Below, piece after piece: positions 6,268 through 14,448 of a DNA stretch of 16,050 bases. A program made the position numbers and the translations under genes. How positions within the stretch are numbered: the stretch's first letter is position 1; each line of letters begins with the position of its first letter. Source of the stretch: CAXDOZ01 sp963991145 (GTDB taxonomy: Bacteria; Bacteroidota; Bacteroidia; Chitinophagales; JABDMM01); contig CAXDOZ010000048.1 in assembly GCA_963991145.1 (NCBI GenBank), forward strand, positions 1 through 16,050, in the 5' to 3' direction. The notes under the pieces are model-generated. The model worked only from the letters and a program-made list of their open reading frames with translations, was not told where the DNA came from and searched no databases.

Positions 6268-7404
6268 ATGGCCGCGCGTAGTCGATTTTACATATTCTAT
6301 TTTCTGATCATTCTCGTATCACTGAGTGGATGCAATCAATACCAAAAGGTATTGAAGAGTGGTGACGTGCAATACAAGTACGCCAAGGCAGTAGAATTCT
6401 ATGATAAGAAGCAGTATCACAATGCTCTTCCCGTATTCGAAGAACTCCTTGGTTTAATGAAGGGAGGTACTCAAACTGAAGACCTTTATTACTACTATGC
6501 CATGTGCTACTACAAGCAGAGAAATTATTTGCTTGCGGCTTATTACTTCCAGAATTACGTAGAGATCTACCCTCTTTCAGTTCATAGTCAGGAATGCTTA
6601 TTCAATCGGGCTGAGTGCTTCTATAAGTTATCGCCCTGGGCTTCTCTTGATCAGGAGAACACTTCTAAGGCAATAGAGGCCTACCAGGTCTATATCAACA
6701 CATATCCTGAAGCTGAAGAAGTAGCAGCCTGTAATGATAAAATTGATGAACTCAGGGATAAGCTAGAGGAGAAAGCAATTGAGATCGCTCGTTTGTATTA
6801 CCGAACAAGAGCTTACAGAGCTGCTGCGGTAAGCCTTGACAATCTATTAATTGACTTTCCGGATATTGAAAGGGCAGAGTACATCAAGTTTCTGACGATT
6901 CAGGCTAATTACAAGTTCGCTGAGAACAGCTACATCAATAAGAAAGCTGAACGATATGCAGATGCAATTGATTCTTATGATGCATTTGTGGCTAGATATC
7001 CGAGTTCAGAGTACATGGAGGAGGCAAACGATTATCTGGAGCGTTCTCACTTCCATATAATCCTTAGCCAATATGAGTATGGCTTATCAGCTAAGCCACT
7101 GCTAAAGGAAGGTATCTTTAAGCAGGCGATAGAATCCTATGGCAAACACTCTGGAAACCTTAGTGACGAAAAGCTTGTTGATCAGGCTACAAAAGTGCTT
7201 GAGGATAGCTATTTCTGGATAGTAAAAGCCAACTATCAATTGGCTCAAAGTTCAAAGAGAGAAACTAAAGCGAAGTACTACAATAAAGCAATTGAGGCTT
7301 ATTATATCTTTGTGGACCGATATTCGGAAAGCAAATACTATAAGGAGCTTACGCGTATCTTTAACAATTCCAGCAAAAACCTGGAAGAACTCAAAAGTGT
7401 ATGA
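6268..7404 (+). CDS. bamD: Outer membrane assembly lipoprotein BamD, with C-terminal repeat extension
   Basis: BamD is the essential TPR lipoprotein of the BAM complex, which folds beta-barrels into the outer membrane from the periplasmic side. The lipoprotein signal peptide ends in LSGC with the lipidated Cys22. TPR-like helical pairs follow, such as KYAKAVEFYDKKQYHNALPVFEELL, DLYYYYAMCYYKQRNYLLAAYYF and KAIEAYQVYINTYP. The 378 residues exceed the usual length of about 250-290. The excess is C-terminal: residues 321-368 repeat 213-260 without gaps, with about 19 of 48 positions identical (both start ANY and carry the AI..Y..FV.RY pattern). I chose the ATG at 6268 over the upstream TTG because the promoter element overlaps the latter. 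The stop overlaps rpoZ (ATGA). Confidence 0.9.
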   Translation: MAARSRFYIFYFLIILVSLSGCNQYQKVLKSGDVQYKYAKAVEFYDKKQYHNALPVFEELLGLMKGGTQTEDLYYYYAMCYYKQRNYLLAAYYFQNYVEIYPLSVHSQECLFNRAECFYKLSPWASLDQENTSKAIEAYQVYINTYPEAEEVAACNDKIDELRDKLEEKAIEIARLYYRTRAYRAAAVSLDNLLIDFPDIERAEYIKFLTIQANYKFAENSYINKKAERYADAIDSYDAFVARYPSSEYMEEANDYLERSHFHIILSQYEYGLSAKPLLKEGIFKQAIESYGKHSGNLSDEKLVDQATKVLEDSYFWIVKANYQLAQSSKRETKAKYYNKAIEAYYIFVDRYSESKYYKELTRIFNNSSKNLEELKSV

Positions 7405-7733
7405 GCAAACTAAAAGAGTATAAAAACAGTGAATCAGCCCAGCATATTATCACACGTAATATGGATGAGCTTGCAGATGCAGCGGGTAACAGCTACCTGG
7501 CTATAGACGTTATTGGCCGTCGTTCTAATCAGATCGCAGCGGATTTAAGAGAGGAGCTTCACTCAAAATTGGAAGAGTTCGCTACTTCAAGTGATAACCT
7601 TGAAGAGGTACATGAGAATCGTGAGCAAATCGAGATCTCAAAGTTCTACGAAAAGCTTCCTCATCCAACCCTACTTGCATTCCAGGAGTTTAAGGAAGGT
7701 AAGATCTACTATCGTCAAAGAGACGAGGAGTAA
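7401..7733 (+). CDS. rpoZ: DNA-directed RNA polymerase omega subunit (RpoZ/Rpb6 type)
   Basis: The 110-residue protein has the length and layout of the Bacteroidota omega subunit, which binds the beta-prime subunit and aids RNA polymerase assembly. The core segment is NSYLAIDVIGRRSNQIAADLREEL (about 30-53), matching the Rpb6/omega helix with its conserved RR.NQI pattern. A charged, acidic linker follows, then KFYEKLPHPTLLAFQEFKEGKIYY, a phylum-typical tail not present in E. coli omega. Its ATG overlaps the bamD TGA by four bases, and coaC follows after 11 bases, so it is an internal operon gene that relies on coupled translation. Confidence 0.88.
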   Translation: MSKLKEYKNSESAQHIITRNMDELADAAGNSYLAIDVIGRRSNQIAADLREELHSKLEEFATSSDNLEEVHENREQIEISKFYEKLPHPTLLAFQEFKEGKIYYRQRDEE

Positions 7734-7744
7734 AGAATAGAATC

Positions 7745-8299
7745 ATGAATACTTCTACATCACTCAGCGGAAAGAAAGTCCTGCTTGGAGTAAGCGGAAG
7801 TATTGCAGCATATAAATCAGTTTTCCTGATGAGATTACTCGTTAAAGCAGGAGCTGAGGTTAAAGTCATTATGACTGAATCGGCCACCACCTTCGTGGGG
7901 CCGATTAGCTTTTCTACCCTAAGCAAAAATGAGGTCTTCGACCATCGTGTAACTGATGGTGAAAACTGGAATAATCACGTTGAGCTGGGCCTTTGGGCCG
8001 ATCATTTTGTGATTGCACCTACCACAGCAAATACCATGGCTAAAATGGCTGGAGGGATCTGCGATAACCTTCTTCTAGCAGTTTACCTTTCTGCCAAATG
8101 TCCTGTCTCAATTGCTCCAGCGATGGATCTGGATATGTGGAAGCATCCTTCAACCAAAAGAAACCTACAATTACTCCAATCTGATGGAGTGAACATTATT
8201 CCGGTTGGGGACGGTGAACTTGCTTCCGGATTAGAAGGGGAGGGAAGAATGGCAGAACCTGAAGAGATCATTCAATTCCTGATAAATCAACTATCCTAG
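7745..8299 (+). CDS. coaC: Phosphopantothenoylcysteine decarboxylase (CoaC part of split CoaBC)
   Basis: CoaC is an FMN flavoprotein that decarboxylates 4'-phosphopantothenoylcysteine to 4'-phosphopantetheine in CoA synthesis. Visible motifs are the FMN-binding GVSGSIAAYK (15-24), the catalytic histidine His78 in NHVELG, APTTANTMAKMAGG (91-104) and the substrate clamp APAMDLDMW (124-132). Asp replaces Asn in the PAMN motif, as in other Bacteroidota. The 184 residues are a complete flavoprotein domain, but this family is normally the N-terminal half of a fused CoaBC of about 400 residues. Here a TAG (8297-8299) ends it, and the ligase half follows in a different frame. The gene begins 11 nt after rpoZ. 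Confidence 0.93.
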   Translation: MNTSTSLSGKKVLLGVSGSIAAYKSVFLMRLLVKAGAEVKVIMTESATTFVGPISFSTLSKNEVFDHRVTDGENWNNHVELGLWADHFVIAPTTANTMAKMAGGICDNLLLAVYLSAKCPVSIAPAMDLDMWKHPSTKRNLQLLQSDGVNIIPVGDGELASGLEGEGRMAEPEEIIQFLINQLS

Positions 8300-8304
8300 A
8301 AAAA

Positions 8305-8964
8305 TTGAACTGGCAAGGCAAAAAGGTTCTTGTTTCAGCTGGACCAACGCGTGAGCATCTGGATCCGGTTCGATTTTTGTCTAACCTTTCCACGGGTAAA
8401 ATGGGGGTCTCCATTGCAGATGAATTTGCACAGCGAGGTGCAACCGTAACACTTGTTTTAGGGCCTACTAACGAAAGACCCCTCTCAGATGAGATTGAAG
8501 TTAATCATGTGGTTTCAGCAAGAGATATGTTTGAGGCCTGTATGGAATCTTCTGAGGAGATGGATCTAATTATCATGTCGGCTGCGGTGGCTGATTATCG
8601 ACCTAAAGAGCGACATAATGAGAAGATGAAAAAGAAGGGTGATGACCTCTCGCTTGATTTGGAAAGAACCGATGATATTCTCAAATCGCTGGGAGAAACG
8701 AAGTCCAATGATCAGATCCTTGTTGGATTTGCTCTGGAGACAGAAAACGAATTGGAAAATGCAAAAGGGAAGCTGAAGCGAAAGAATCTTGACCTAATAG
8801 TGTTAAACTCCATGAAAGATGAAGGTGCAGGCTTTAGTCACAATACGAATAAGGTTACTTTTATCGATAGAGAGGGGAGTATCGAGACATTTGACTTAAA
8901 GTCGAAAGTTTTAGTAGCTAAGGACCTGGCAAATTATATTGAGCAACAATTATTGAATGAATAG
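8305..8964 (+). CDS. coaB: Phosphopantothenate-cysteine ligase (CoaB part of split CoaBC)
   Basis: CoaB joins cysteine to 4'-phosphopantothenate in the step before CoaC. Motifs from the TTG at 8305: SAGPTRE (11-17), DPVRFLSN followed by STGKMG (20-34), AAVADYRP (93-100), GFALETE (141-147) and KLKRKNLDLIVLN (156-168). The domain looks intact at 219 residues. There is no ATG. The frame is open back to 8263, after a TGA at 8260-8262, and the only conventional start is TTG, 5 nt after the coaC stop. The frame is -1 relative to coaC, and a single inserted base between about 8263 and 8296 would restore one fused CoaBC of normal length. The end overlaps the next gene by 8 bases. Confidence 0.9.
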   Translation: MNWQGKKVLVSAGPTREHLDPVRFLSNLSTGKMGVSIADEFAQRGATVTLVLGPTNERPLSDEIEVNHVVSARDMFEACMESSEEMDLIIMSAAVADYRPKERHNEKMKKKGDDLSLDLERTDDILKSLGETKSNDQILVGFALETENELENAKGKLKRKNLDLIVLNSMKDEGAGFSHNTNKVTFIDREGSIETFDLKSKVLVAKDLANYIEQQLLNE

Positions 8965-9862
8965 AATGCGATTCCTTTTTACCTGCTTGATGATCTCATT
9001 GGCTGTTTTTGCCAATGCTCAGGAATTGAACTGTAAGGTTACGATCATAGCCGATCGGGCAACAGGAACAGAGCCAAGAGTATTTCAAACTCTTGAAAAG
9101 AGTATGCAGGAGTTTATGAATAACAGAACCTGGACAGATGATGTCTTTGCTGTTGAAGAGAGAATTGAATGCTCAATATTCATGACGATCAACTCTGAGC
9201 TTGGAAATAATAATTTCACAGCCTCTGCTACTATTCAATCTTCCCGTCCAATTTTCAATTCAGATTACAACACTACTCTGATCAACCTGCAGGATGCTGA
9301 CATTGTGTTCAATTACAAAGAGTTTGACCCGCTTGAATTTCAAGAGAATCAGTTCGTTTCCAACCTCACACATATCCTGGCATTCTACGCCAATCTTTTT
9401 CTAGCCGTTGATTATGACACTTATTCAATGAATGGTGGGAGTCAGTTTCTTGATAGAGCTAGAGAAATTGTAAATACTGTCCCACAAATCGGGTCACAAC
9501 CGGGTTGGAAACCATTCGATGGTACAAATAACCGCTACTGGGTTATTGAAAATCTACAGAACAATCGCTACGCTAAGTTTAGAGAAGCCCTTTACACTTA
9601 CCACCGTTTAGGCCTCGATTTAATGTACGATGACAAAAAGACGGCATTAGTCAATATTGAAACTGCAATCAATGATCTAACTGAGGTTGAGAAGAATAAT
9701 CCAAATTCATACATCATGCAGCTCTACACTTTTGCCAAGGGTGATGAGATCGTTGGTTTATTCAAAGGCGCTGACCTGAATCAGCGAAGATCAGTTTACC
9801 AAAATATGATCAACATCGACAAAACCAACCAAAAACGCTACGAGGAAATATTGAGGAATTAA
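8957..9862 (+). CDS. porD: DUF4835 family exported protein, PorD-like type IX secretion component
   Basis: The 301-residue protein has a signal peptide (FLFTCLMISLAVFANAQ, cleavage likely after ANA). It then reads ELNCKVTIIADRATGTEPRVFQTLEKSMQEFMNNRTWTDDVF, the hallmark opening of the DUF4835 family. That family lies beside coaBC and recN in many Bacteroidota and is named PorD, a type IX secretion component, in current annotation; I recall this name and cannot verify it here. Other landmarks are LQDADIVFNYKEFDPLEF and RYWVIENLQNNRYAKFREALYTYHRLGLDLM. It acts in the periplasm or at the outer membrane. The ATG at 8957 overlaps coaB; a second ATG at 8966 would also preserve the signal peptide. 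Confidence 0.85.
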   Translation: MNRMRFLFTCLMISLAVFANAQELNCKVTIIADRATGTEPRVFQTLEKSMQEFMNNRTWTDDVFAVEERIECSIFMTINSELGNNNFTASATIQSSRPIFNSDYNTTLINLQDADIVFNYKEFDPLEFQENQFVSNLTHILAFYANLFLAVDYDTYSMNGGSQFLDRAREIVNTVPQIGSQPGWKPFDGTNNRYWVIENLQNNRYAKFREALYTYHRLGLDLMYDDKKTALVNIETAINDLTEVEKNNPNSYIMQLYTFAKGDEIVGLFKGADLNQRRSVYQNMINIDKTNQKRYEEILRN

Positions 9863-9879
9863 AGAGTCGTTTCATTCCT

Positions 9880-9887
9880 TACATTTG
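9880..9887 (+). promoter_or_regulatory. Candidate -7 element for recN
   Basis: TACATTTG is an exact TANNTTTG match, with its last base 17 nt before the recN ATG, in the 41-nt gap after the DUF4835 gene. No well-spaced TTG was found for the -33 position (the nearest, at 9851-9853, is 26 nt away). This is therefore only a partial promoter match. Confidence 0.4.
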
Positions 9888-9903
9888 AGCATTATCATCT
9901 GTA

Positions 9904-11559
9904 ATGCTTCAATCTCTAAAAGTTAAAAATTACGCCATCATTGATGAGATCTCTATTGACTGGGATCCGTCATTAAATATTATCACCGGCGAAACGGGAG
10001 CAGGAAAGTCAATACTGCTTGGTGCTCTTTCCCTCATTTTGGGTAAAAGAGCGGATACGTCTGTCTTGTTTCGGGAAGAGGGAAAATGTGTGGTCGAAGC
10101 TGTATTCGATGTTAGAGGCTACGGCTTAAAAAGCTTTTTTCTGGAGAATGAACTCGATTACGAGGATGAAACCATTATCCGGAGAGAGATCAGCCTGCAA
10201 GGTAGATCAAGAGCTTTTATTAACGATATACCGGTTCAGCTTCCGCTTTTAAAAGAGCTAACAGAAAAATTGGTTAGCCTGCATGGGCAGGCCGATAGTC
10301 GTGAGCTACACGATCCTCAGTTTCAACTTGACATTATTGACCATCTGGCTGGAATAACTAATCAGGTAGGGGAGTACAAAAGGAATTACAAGAATTGGAA
10401 TTTGGATAAGAAGCGATTGACCTTCCTTAGGTCAGAGGCTGAAGCTGCAAAGCGGGAAGAAGACCTTTTGCGCTTTGAATACAATGAATTGGAGAAACTT
10501 TCACCGGAAACGGGAGAGCAGGAAATCCTTGAAGATGAGTTAAAGACCCTTCAGAATGCTGAATCAATTCTAAGTTCTATTCAAAGAGTCTTGAATATTT
10601 TGGATAGTGAAGGGAGTTCTGTTTCATCTCTTCTCCGACAGGCAATAAATGACCTAAGCGATTCTGGTCAGTTCAATCAATCTATCATGGAATTGAGTGA
10701 CAGACTTAACTCCAGCAAGATTGAGATCGACGATATTTTCAACTCTCTCGATCAACTTTCCGGGACTATTGAAATCGATAATGAGCGCCTTGAAGAAGTA
10801 CAGGGCAGAATAGATGAGCTTAACCGATTACAGGTAAAACACCGACTAAACTCGGCTGATGACCTCATTCAGCTCATGGCGACTATTGGTTCTAAACTGG
10901 AGCAGTTTGAGAGTGAAACAGAAGAAGCAGGTCAATTGGCTATTAGTATTGCAGATCAGGAGAAGGAGCTCAAAGCTGAAGCTCTGGTGATTTCGAGTGC
11001 TAGAAATGAAGCATCTAAAGCCTTAAAAAACCAGGTCAATCAATTGCTGCCAGAAGTTGGTATGAGTGAAGGTGATTTTGAACCCAAATTAGAGAAGAAA
11101 GCGTCTCTTGATTCGAATGGAATGGATGAGCTCACATTCTTGTTTACAGCAAACAAAGGAGCTCCTTTGCAGGTCTTATCCAAGGTAGCATCCGGTGGTG
11201 AAATTTCCAGATTGATGCTAATTCTGAAAAGCATTGTAGCAGGAAAGATGGCTTTGCCTACACTAATCTTTGATGAGATCGATACTGGAATTTCGGGCGA
11301 GACAGCGATGCGAGTTGGAAAGCTAATGGAACAGCTAGGCGATAAGCACCAGATTATTTGTATTACTCATCTTCCTCAAATGGCTGGTCGGGGAAGTTCT
11401 CATTTCAGGATCTTCAAAACAGAAGATTCCAACAAGACCACAACGAAGATGCATCATCTGAATGCAGAGGAAAGAGTTGAGGCTATTGCCAGAATGATAG
11501 GCGGTGATCAGTTAAGCGAGAATGCCCTTTCCAATGCAAGAGAACTTTTGAATTCATAG
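9904..11559 (+). CDS. recN: DNA repair protein RecN
   Basis: RecN is an SMC-like ATPase that helps double-strand break repair by tethering DNA ends during recombination. The 551 residues match the family. Walker A is GETGAGKS (29-36). The long middle (about 150-400) is rich in heptad-like charged and leucine segments, as expected for the short coiled coil. The ABC signature ASGGEISRLML starts at about 429, and Walker B TLIFDEIDTG starts at 453 with the catalytic acidic pair Asp457-Glu458. ICITHLPQMAGRGSSHF supplies the switch histidine. The N-terminus MLQSLKVKNYAIIDEI is standard and supports the ATG at 9904. It may be transcribed from its own -7 element as well as from the upstream operon. 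Confidence 0.97.
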   Translation: MLQSLKVKNYAIIDEISIDWDPSLNIITGETGAGKSILLGALSLILGKRADTSVLFREEGKCVVEAVFDVRGYGLKSFFLENELDYEDETIIRREISLQGRSRAFINDIPVQLPLLKELTEKLVSLHGQADSRELHDPQFQLDIIDHLAGITNQVGEYKRNYKNWNLDKKRLTFLRSEAEAAKREEDLLRFEYNELEKLSPETGEQEILEDELKTLQNAESILSSIQRVLNILDSEGSSVSSLLRQAINDLSDSGQFNQSIMELSDRLNSSKIEIDDIFNSLDQLSGTIEIDNERLEEVQGRIDELNRLQVKHRLNSADDLIQLMATIGSKLEQFESETEEAGQLAISIADQEKELKAEALVISSARNEASKALKNQVNQLLPEVGMSEGDFEPKLEKKASLDSNGMDELTFLFTANKGAPLQVLSKVASGGEISRLMLILKSIVAGKMALPTLIFDEIDTGISGETAMRVGKLMEQLGDKHQIICITHLPQMAGRGSSHFRIFKTEDSNKTTTKMHHLNAEERVEAIARMIGGDQLSENALSNARELLNS

Positions 11560-11578
11560 TTAGGTCCTGCATTCCTTT

Positions 11579-11609
11579 TTGGCACCCGAAAACATGTTAA
11601 ATTCGTTTG
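11579..11609 (+). promoter_or_regulatory. Candidate promoter for fabI
   Basis: TTCGTTTG (11602-11609) matches TANNTTTG at all but the second base, with TTG at 11579-11581 spaced 20 nt upstream inside a T-rich stretch. The fabI ATG is 20 nt downstream. The 70-nt gap after recN shows no obvious terminator. Confidence 0.4.
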
Positions 11610-11629
11610 CCTAACCCAAAATCAAAGAC

Positions 11630-12436
11630 ATGTCACATAACCTATTGCAAGGTAAAAGAGGAATCATTTTCGGGGCTCTTGACAGCGATTCTATCGCATG
11701 GAAAGTAGCAGAGCAAGTTTATAAAGAAGGAGGGCGTTTCACCTTGTCAAATGCACCTATTGCACTCCGAATGGGAGAGATCCAAAAATTAGGAGAAGCC
11801 TGTGAGGCCGAGGTCATTCCTGCAGACGCTACGAGCATTGAGGAACTTGAAGAGCTTATTGATAAAAGCATGGAGACCTTAGGCGGAAAGCTAGACTTCA
11901 TTCTTCATGCAATAGGAATGTCATCAAATATCAGAAAGAAAAGACCATACACTGATCTTAACTACGATTGGCTTCTAAAGTCTATGGATGTATCTGCTAT
12001 CTCTTTTCACAAGGTCATGCAAACAGCATGGAAGAAAGAAGCAATGAACGATTGGGGGTCAATTGTTGGACTAAGCTATATCGGAGCGCAGCGAGCGTAT
12101 TCATTCTACAGCGATATGGCAGATTCTAAAGCAGCTCTTGAATCAATTGCAAGATCATTTGGATATCACTTTGGAAGAAGGAATAATGTACGGGTTAACA
12201 CTATTTCTCAATCTCCAACCCCAACAAAAGCTGGTTCAGGAATTCAGGGATTTGACAAATTCTCAACCTTTGCAGACAAGATGTCTCCATTGGGGAATGC
12301 CACAGCGGATGAATGTGCTGATGCTTGTGTGCTAATGTTCTCAGATCTATCTCGAAAAATTACTATGCAAAATATCTTCCATGATGGTGGTTATTCAACT
12401 ACCGGAATTAGTGAGGATGTAATGGATATGTTTTAA
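11630..12436 (+). CDS. fabI: Enoyl-ACP reductase FabI (NADH-dependent)
   Basis: FabI reduces trans-2-enoyl-ACP in the last step of each fatty acid elongation cycle and is the triclosan target. The 268-residue short-chain-dehydrogenase fold shows the divergent FabI nucleotide motif (GALDSDSIAWKVAEQ, 15-29). The active-site set is Tyr150, Tyr160 and Lys167, in the Y-x6-K arrangement of YSDMADSK, corresponding to Tyr146, Tyr156 and Lys163 in E. coli. The substrate-loop region is ISQSPTPTKAGSGIQGFDKF, and IFHDGGYSTTGI lies near the C-terminus. It is probably transcribed together with the small secreted protein gene that begins 9 bases after its stop. Confidence 0.96.
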   Translation: MSHNLLQGKRGIIFGALDSDSIAWKVAEQVYKEGGRFTLSNAPIALRMGEIQKLGEACEAEVIPADATSIEELEELIDKSMETLGGKLDFILHAIGMSSNIRKKRPYTDLNYDWLLKSMDVSAISFHKVMQTAWKKEAMNDWGSIVGLSYIGAQRAYSFYSDMADSKAALESIARSFGYHFGRRNNVRVNTISQSPTPTKAGSGIQGFDKFSTFADKMSPLGNATADECADACVLMFSDLSRKITMQNIFHDGGYSTTGISEDVMDMF

Positions 12437-12445
12437 AATCAAACC

Positions 12446-13249
12446 ATGAAAAATCTAATTCTAGTTCTCAGTTTAGTTTTGATTTGTAGTCTGTCTTTCG
12501 CTCAGGATAAAAATTCCCTAGAGCAATTCCCAAACACCTGGGCTACTGCGCTTGACAAAGCTCAGGAAGCCAATAGGGTTCAGGACTATTTAAAATTGTT
12601 TGCACTTGACTTAGCCTATTCCAACAAGACTATCAACTTCGAAGGGAATGTGATTGAGAATGATCTTGACTATTACGGCTATGAGAATATGATCTCACAG
12701 TTCCTGGATGTCGATAAGTTGGATTTCGAAATGACTGTCCTTGAGCTATATACAGCTGAGGTTGTAAAGAACATTGGATACATCTCCTTTTCGGCTAATT
12801 ATAAAGCCGAATTGAAGGGAAATAATGTTGCTTCAGGCCGAATCATATTTAATATGGTTTTGAAGTGGAATGGGAATTCATGGATCGTTAAGAACCTTTC
12901 TTCATTTAATCTGAACGAAGAATTATCAAGAGGTCAATGTCCATGCAATGCACAGAATGATGGAGCAGGAAATATTAATACGGTATCACTAATTCCAGAG
13001 GGAACTCAGGTTACCAAGAATGCAGTTTCTTTTGAACAATCAGCCAATTCTGATGCCTTCATTTTCACCACTCAGGGTCGCACATTCCTTTGGTACACAT
13101 CTGGAAGAGTAGTGGAATTAGACCAAAATGAAGGAGTTTCCATTGATCTTGGAACCACCTCAGGTACTGAAATTGATGCAATTAAGATCATTTTGAGCAA
13201 AGCAATTTTCCCTTTGAATTGCTCAGAAATGGTTGAGCTGAAATTGTAG
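12446..13249 (+). CDS. Exported protein with a probable NTF2-like domain, function unknown
   Basis: The 267-residue protein has a clear signal peptide (MKNLILVLSLVLICSLSFAQ). Residues about 25-155 look like an NTF2/SnoaL-type fold. An initial helix has a conserved Trp (NTWATALDKAQ), then come LKLFALDLAYSNKTINFEG, a helical YENMISQFL, and a strand pair ending FNMVLKWNGNSWIVKNLSSF. The rest (about 160-267) is a separate, unrecognised beta-rich region introduced by a Cys-Pro-Cys (165-167). No catalytic residues are recognisable. It starts 9 nt after fabI and is probably co-transcribed, yet it is exported, so a direct role with FabI is unlikely. It converges on the thioredoxin-fold gene with only 4 bases between stops. 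Confidence 0.6.
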   Translation: MKNLILVLSLVLICSLSFAQDKNSLEQFPNTWATALDKAQEANRVQDYLKLFALDLAYSNKTINFEGNVIENDLDYYGYENMISQFLDVDKLDFEMTVLELYTAEVVKNIGYISFSANYKAELKGNNVASGRIIFNMVLKWNGNSWIVKNLSSFNLNEELSRGQCPCNAQNDGAGNINTVSLIPEGTQVTKNAVSFEQSANSDAFIFTTQGRTFLWYTSGRVVELDQNEGVSIDLGTTSGTEIDAIKIILSKAIFPLNCSEMVELKL

Positions 13250-13253
13250 AATT

Positions 13254-14435
13254 TTAGTCTACGAGCTGGCTTTGCAGCTCTTCAATCTCAATCTTGATAG
13301 ATTGATCCTCAGAGGAAAGTTGAAGGGCTTTCTCCAGTCTTTCAGCAGCTAAGGTTGGCATTTGATTTTTCAATGCCAGCTTCGCAGTTAAGAGCTCAAA
13401 TTCAGGATTATCTTCTTCTTGAGATAATTGAATCCAGAGGTGCATTACATTGTATAAACTTGTGCCCTCCCAATCCGATTGCAAGGCTAGTTCTTCTATC
13501 ATTTGAATTAAGGTATATGGGTCCTCCTCATATAGGAGTGAGAAAAGATTTCTTTCACTCCAGCTTGTAACTCTCTTATTTCCCAGAGTCTTAGAAACCA
13601 CAATATTTGGATAGAGCTTTGAATATGGGTTGAATACTCCTCCTATCGTTTCTCCTGTGGCATCATAAAGTAAGTACAGATCCTGATTTGGAAAGGAATT
13701 GTATAGCTTAAATGCTTTTCTCATTGCCGAATAATCCAGACTATCATAAGCTGAAAGAAAGCTGAAATAGGAGTAGAATTGGAGCTTTGAATCAAAGATT
13801 GAATCTGTAGTCTGAGTTCTTACATAGCTAATAGAATCAAGCATTAACTGCATAGCCTGACTCTCAATTTCGAAAGCAAACTCGTACTTGTTAAAAATGA
13901 ACCACTCCTCAACCAGAAGAGCTAGGTCTTGCTGACTAAATTCAGCATTCTCATTACACCTATTGAATGCCTCATTGATCAGTTCTTTATGAAGAAGAGT
14001 TCCCTGATCTAAAGTCCGAAGAAGATTATGAATGAAATCTTTTCCGGACTCTCCATTATTGAATCTTTCCAATAGAGCAGATGAAGATTCATTTGATTTT
14101 GCCAAATCGAGTTCAAAGGATAATTCTTCTGAACTTCGAAATCCTACAAAGCGATGAACTTCCTCTCCGTCTGAATTACAGATGATTGTGGTAGGGAAGC
14201 TAAAAACTCCAAAAGAGTCAATAATCAGAGACTCCAGCTCAATTTCTTTTTGAAGTCTCACAAACTCATAGGAATTACTGATCAGTGACTGAATCTCCGG
14301 ATCTGACCAGGTCTCCTTTTCCATCTTGATACAAGGAGGACAGTTTTCAGACTTCATGTATAGAATCTTTTGTTGACCTGCCTGAACGACATAGCTGAAG
14401 AGCAGAGCTGCAATAAAAAGAATATGCTTTCCCAT
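13254..14435 (-). CDS. Exported thioredoxin-fold protein with CPPC active site and helical C-terminus
   Basis: From the ATG at 14435 the protein has 393 residues. A signal peptide (KHILFIAALLFSYVVQA) leads to a thioredoxin fold: ILYMKSENCPPCIKM with the redox pair Cys32 and Cys35, then FVRLQKE and the cis-proline in FSFPTTI (Pro81). About 280 further residues are helical and TPR-like, ending in a charged helix (LAAERLEKALQLSSEDQSI). The reading frame is open further upstream to a TTG at 14486, but that extension would translate a palindromic terminator, so I reject it. Such proteins reduce or rearrange disulfides in the periplasm or envelope. The upstream gene on this strand encodes a lipoprotein with twelve paired cysteines, a plausible substrate. 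Confidence 0.78.
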   Translation of the reverse strand: MGKHILFIAALLFSYVVQAGQQKILYMKSENCPPCIKMEKETWSDPEIQSLISNSYEFVRLQKEIELESLIIDSFGVFSFPTTIICNSDGEEVHRFVGFRSSEELSFELDLAKSNESSSALLERFNNGESGKDFIHNLLRTLDQGTLLHKELINEAFNRCNENAEFSQQDLALLVEEWFIFNKYEFAFEIESQAMQLMLDSISYVRTQTTDSIFDSKLQFYSYFSFLSAYDSLDYSAMRKAFKLYNSFPNQDLYLLYDATGETIGGVFNPYSKLYPNIVVSKTLGNKRVTSWSERNLFSLLYEEDPYTLIQMIEELALQSDWEGTSLYNVMHLWIQLSQEEDNPEFELLTAKLALKNQMPTLAAERLEKALQLSSEDQSIKIEIEELQSQLVD

Positions 14436-14448
14436 TTGTATGAATTTT

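Noticed and set aside
8118..8144. Asp instead of Asn in the CoaC PAMN motif as a possible inactivating change
   Set aside because: The PAMDLDMW form is, to my knowledge, usual in Bacteroidota CoaBC, and the other catalytic motifs including His78 are intact.
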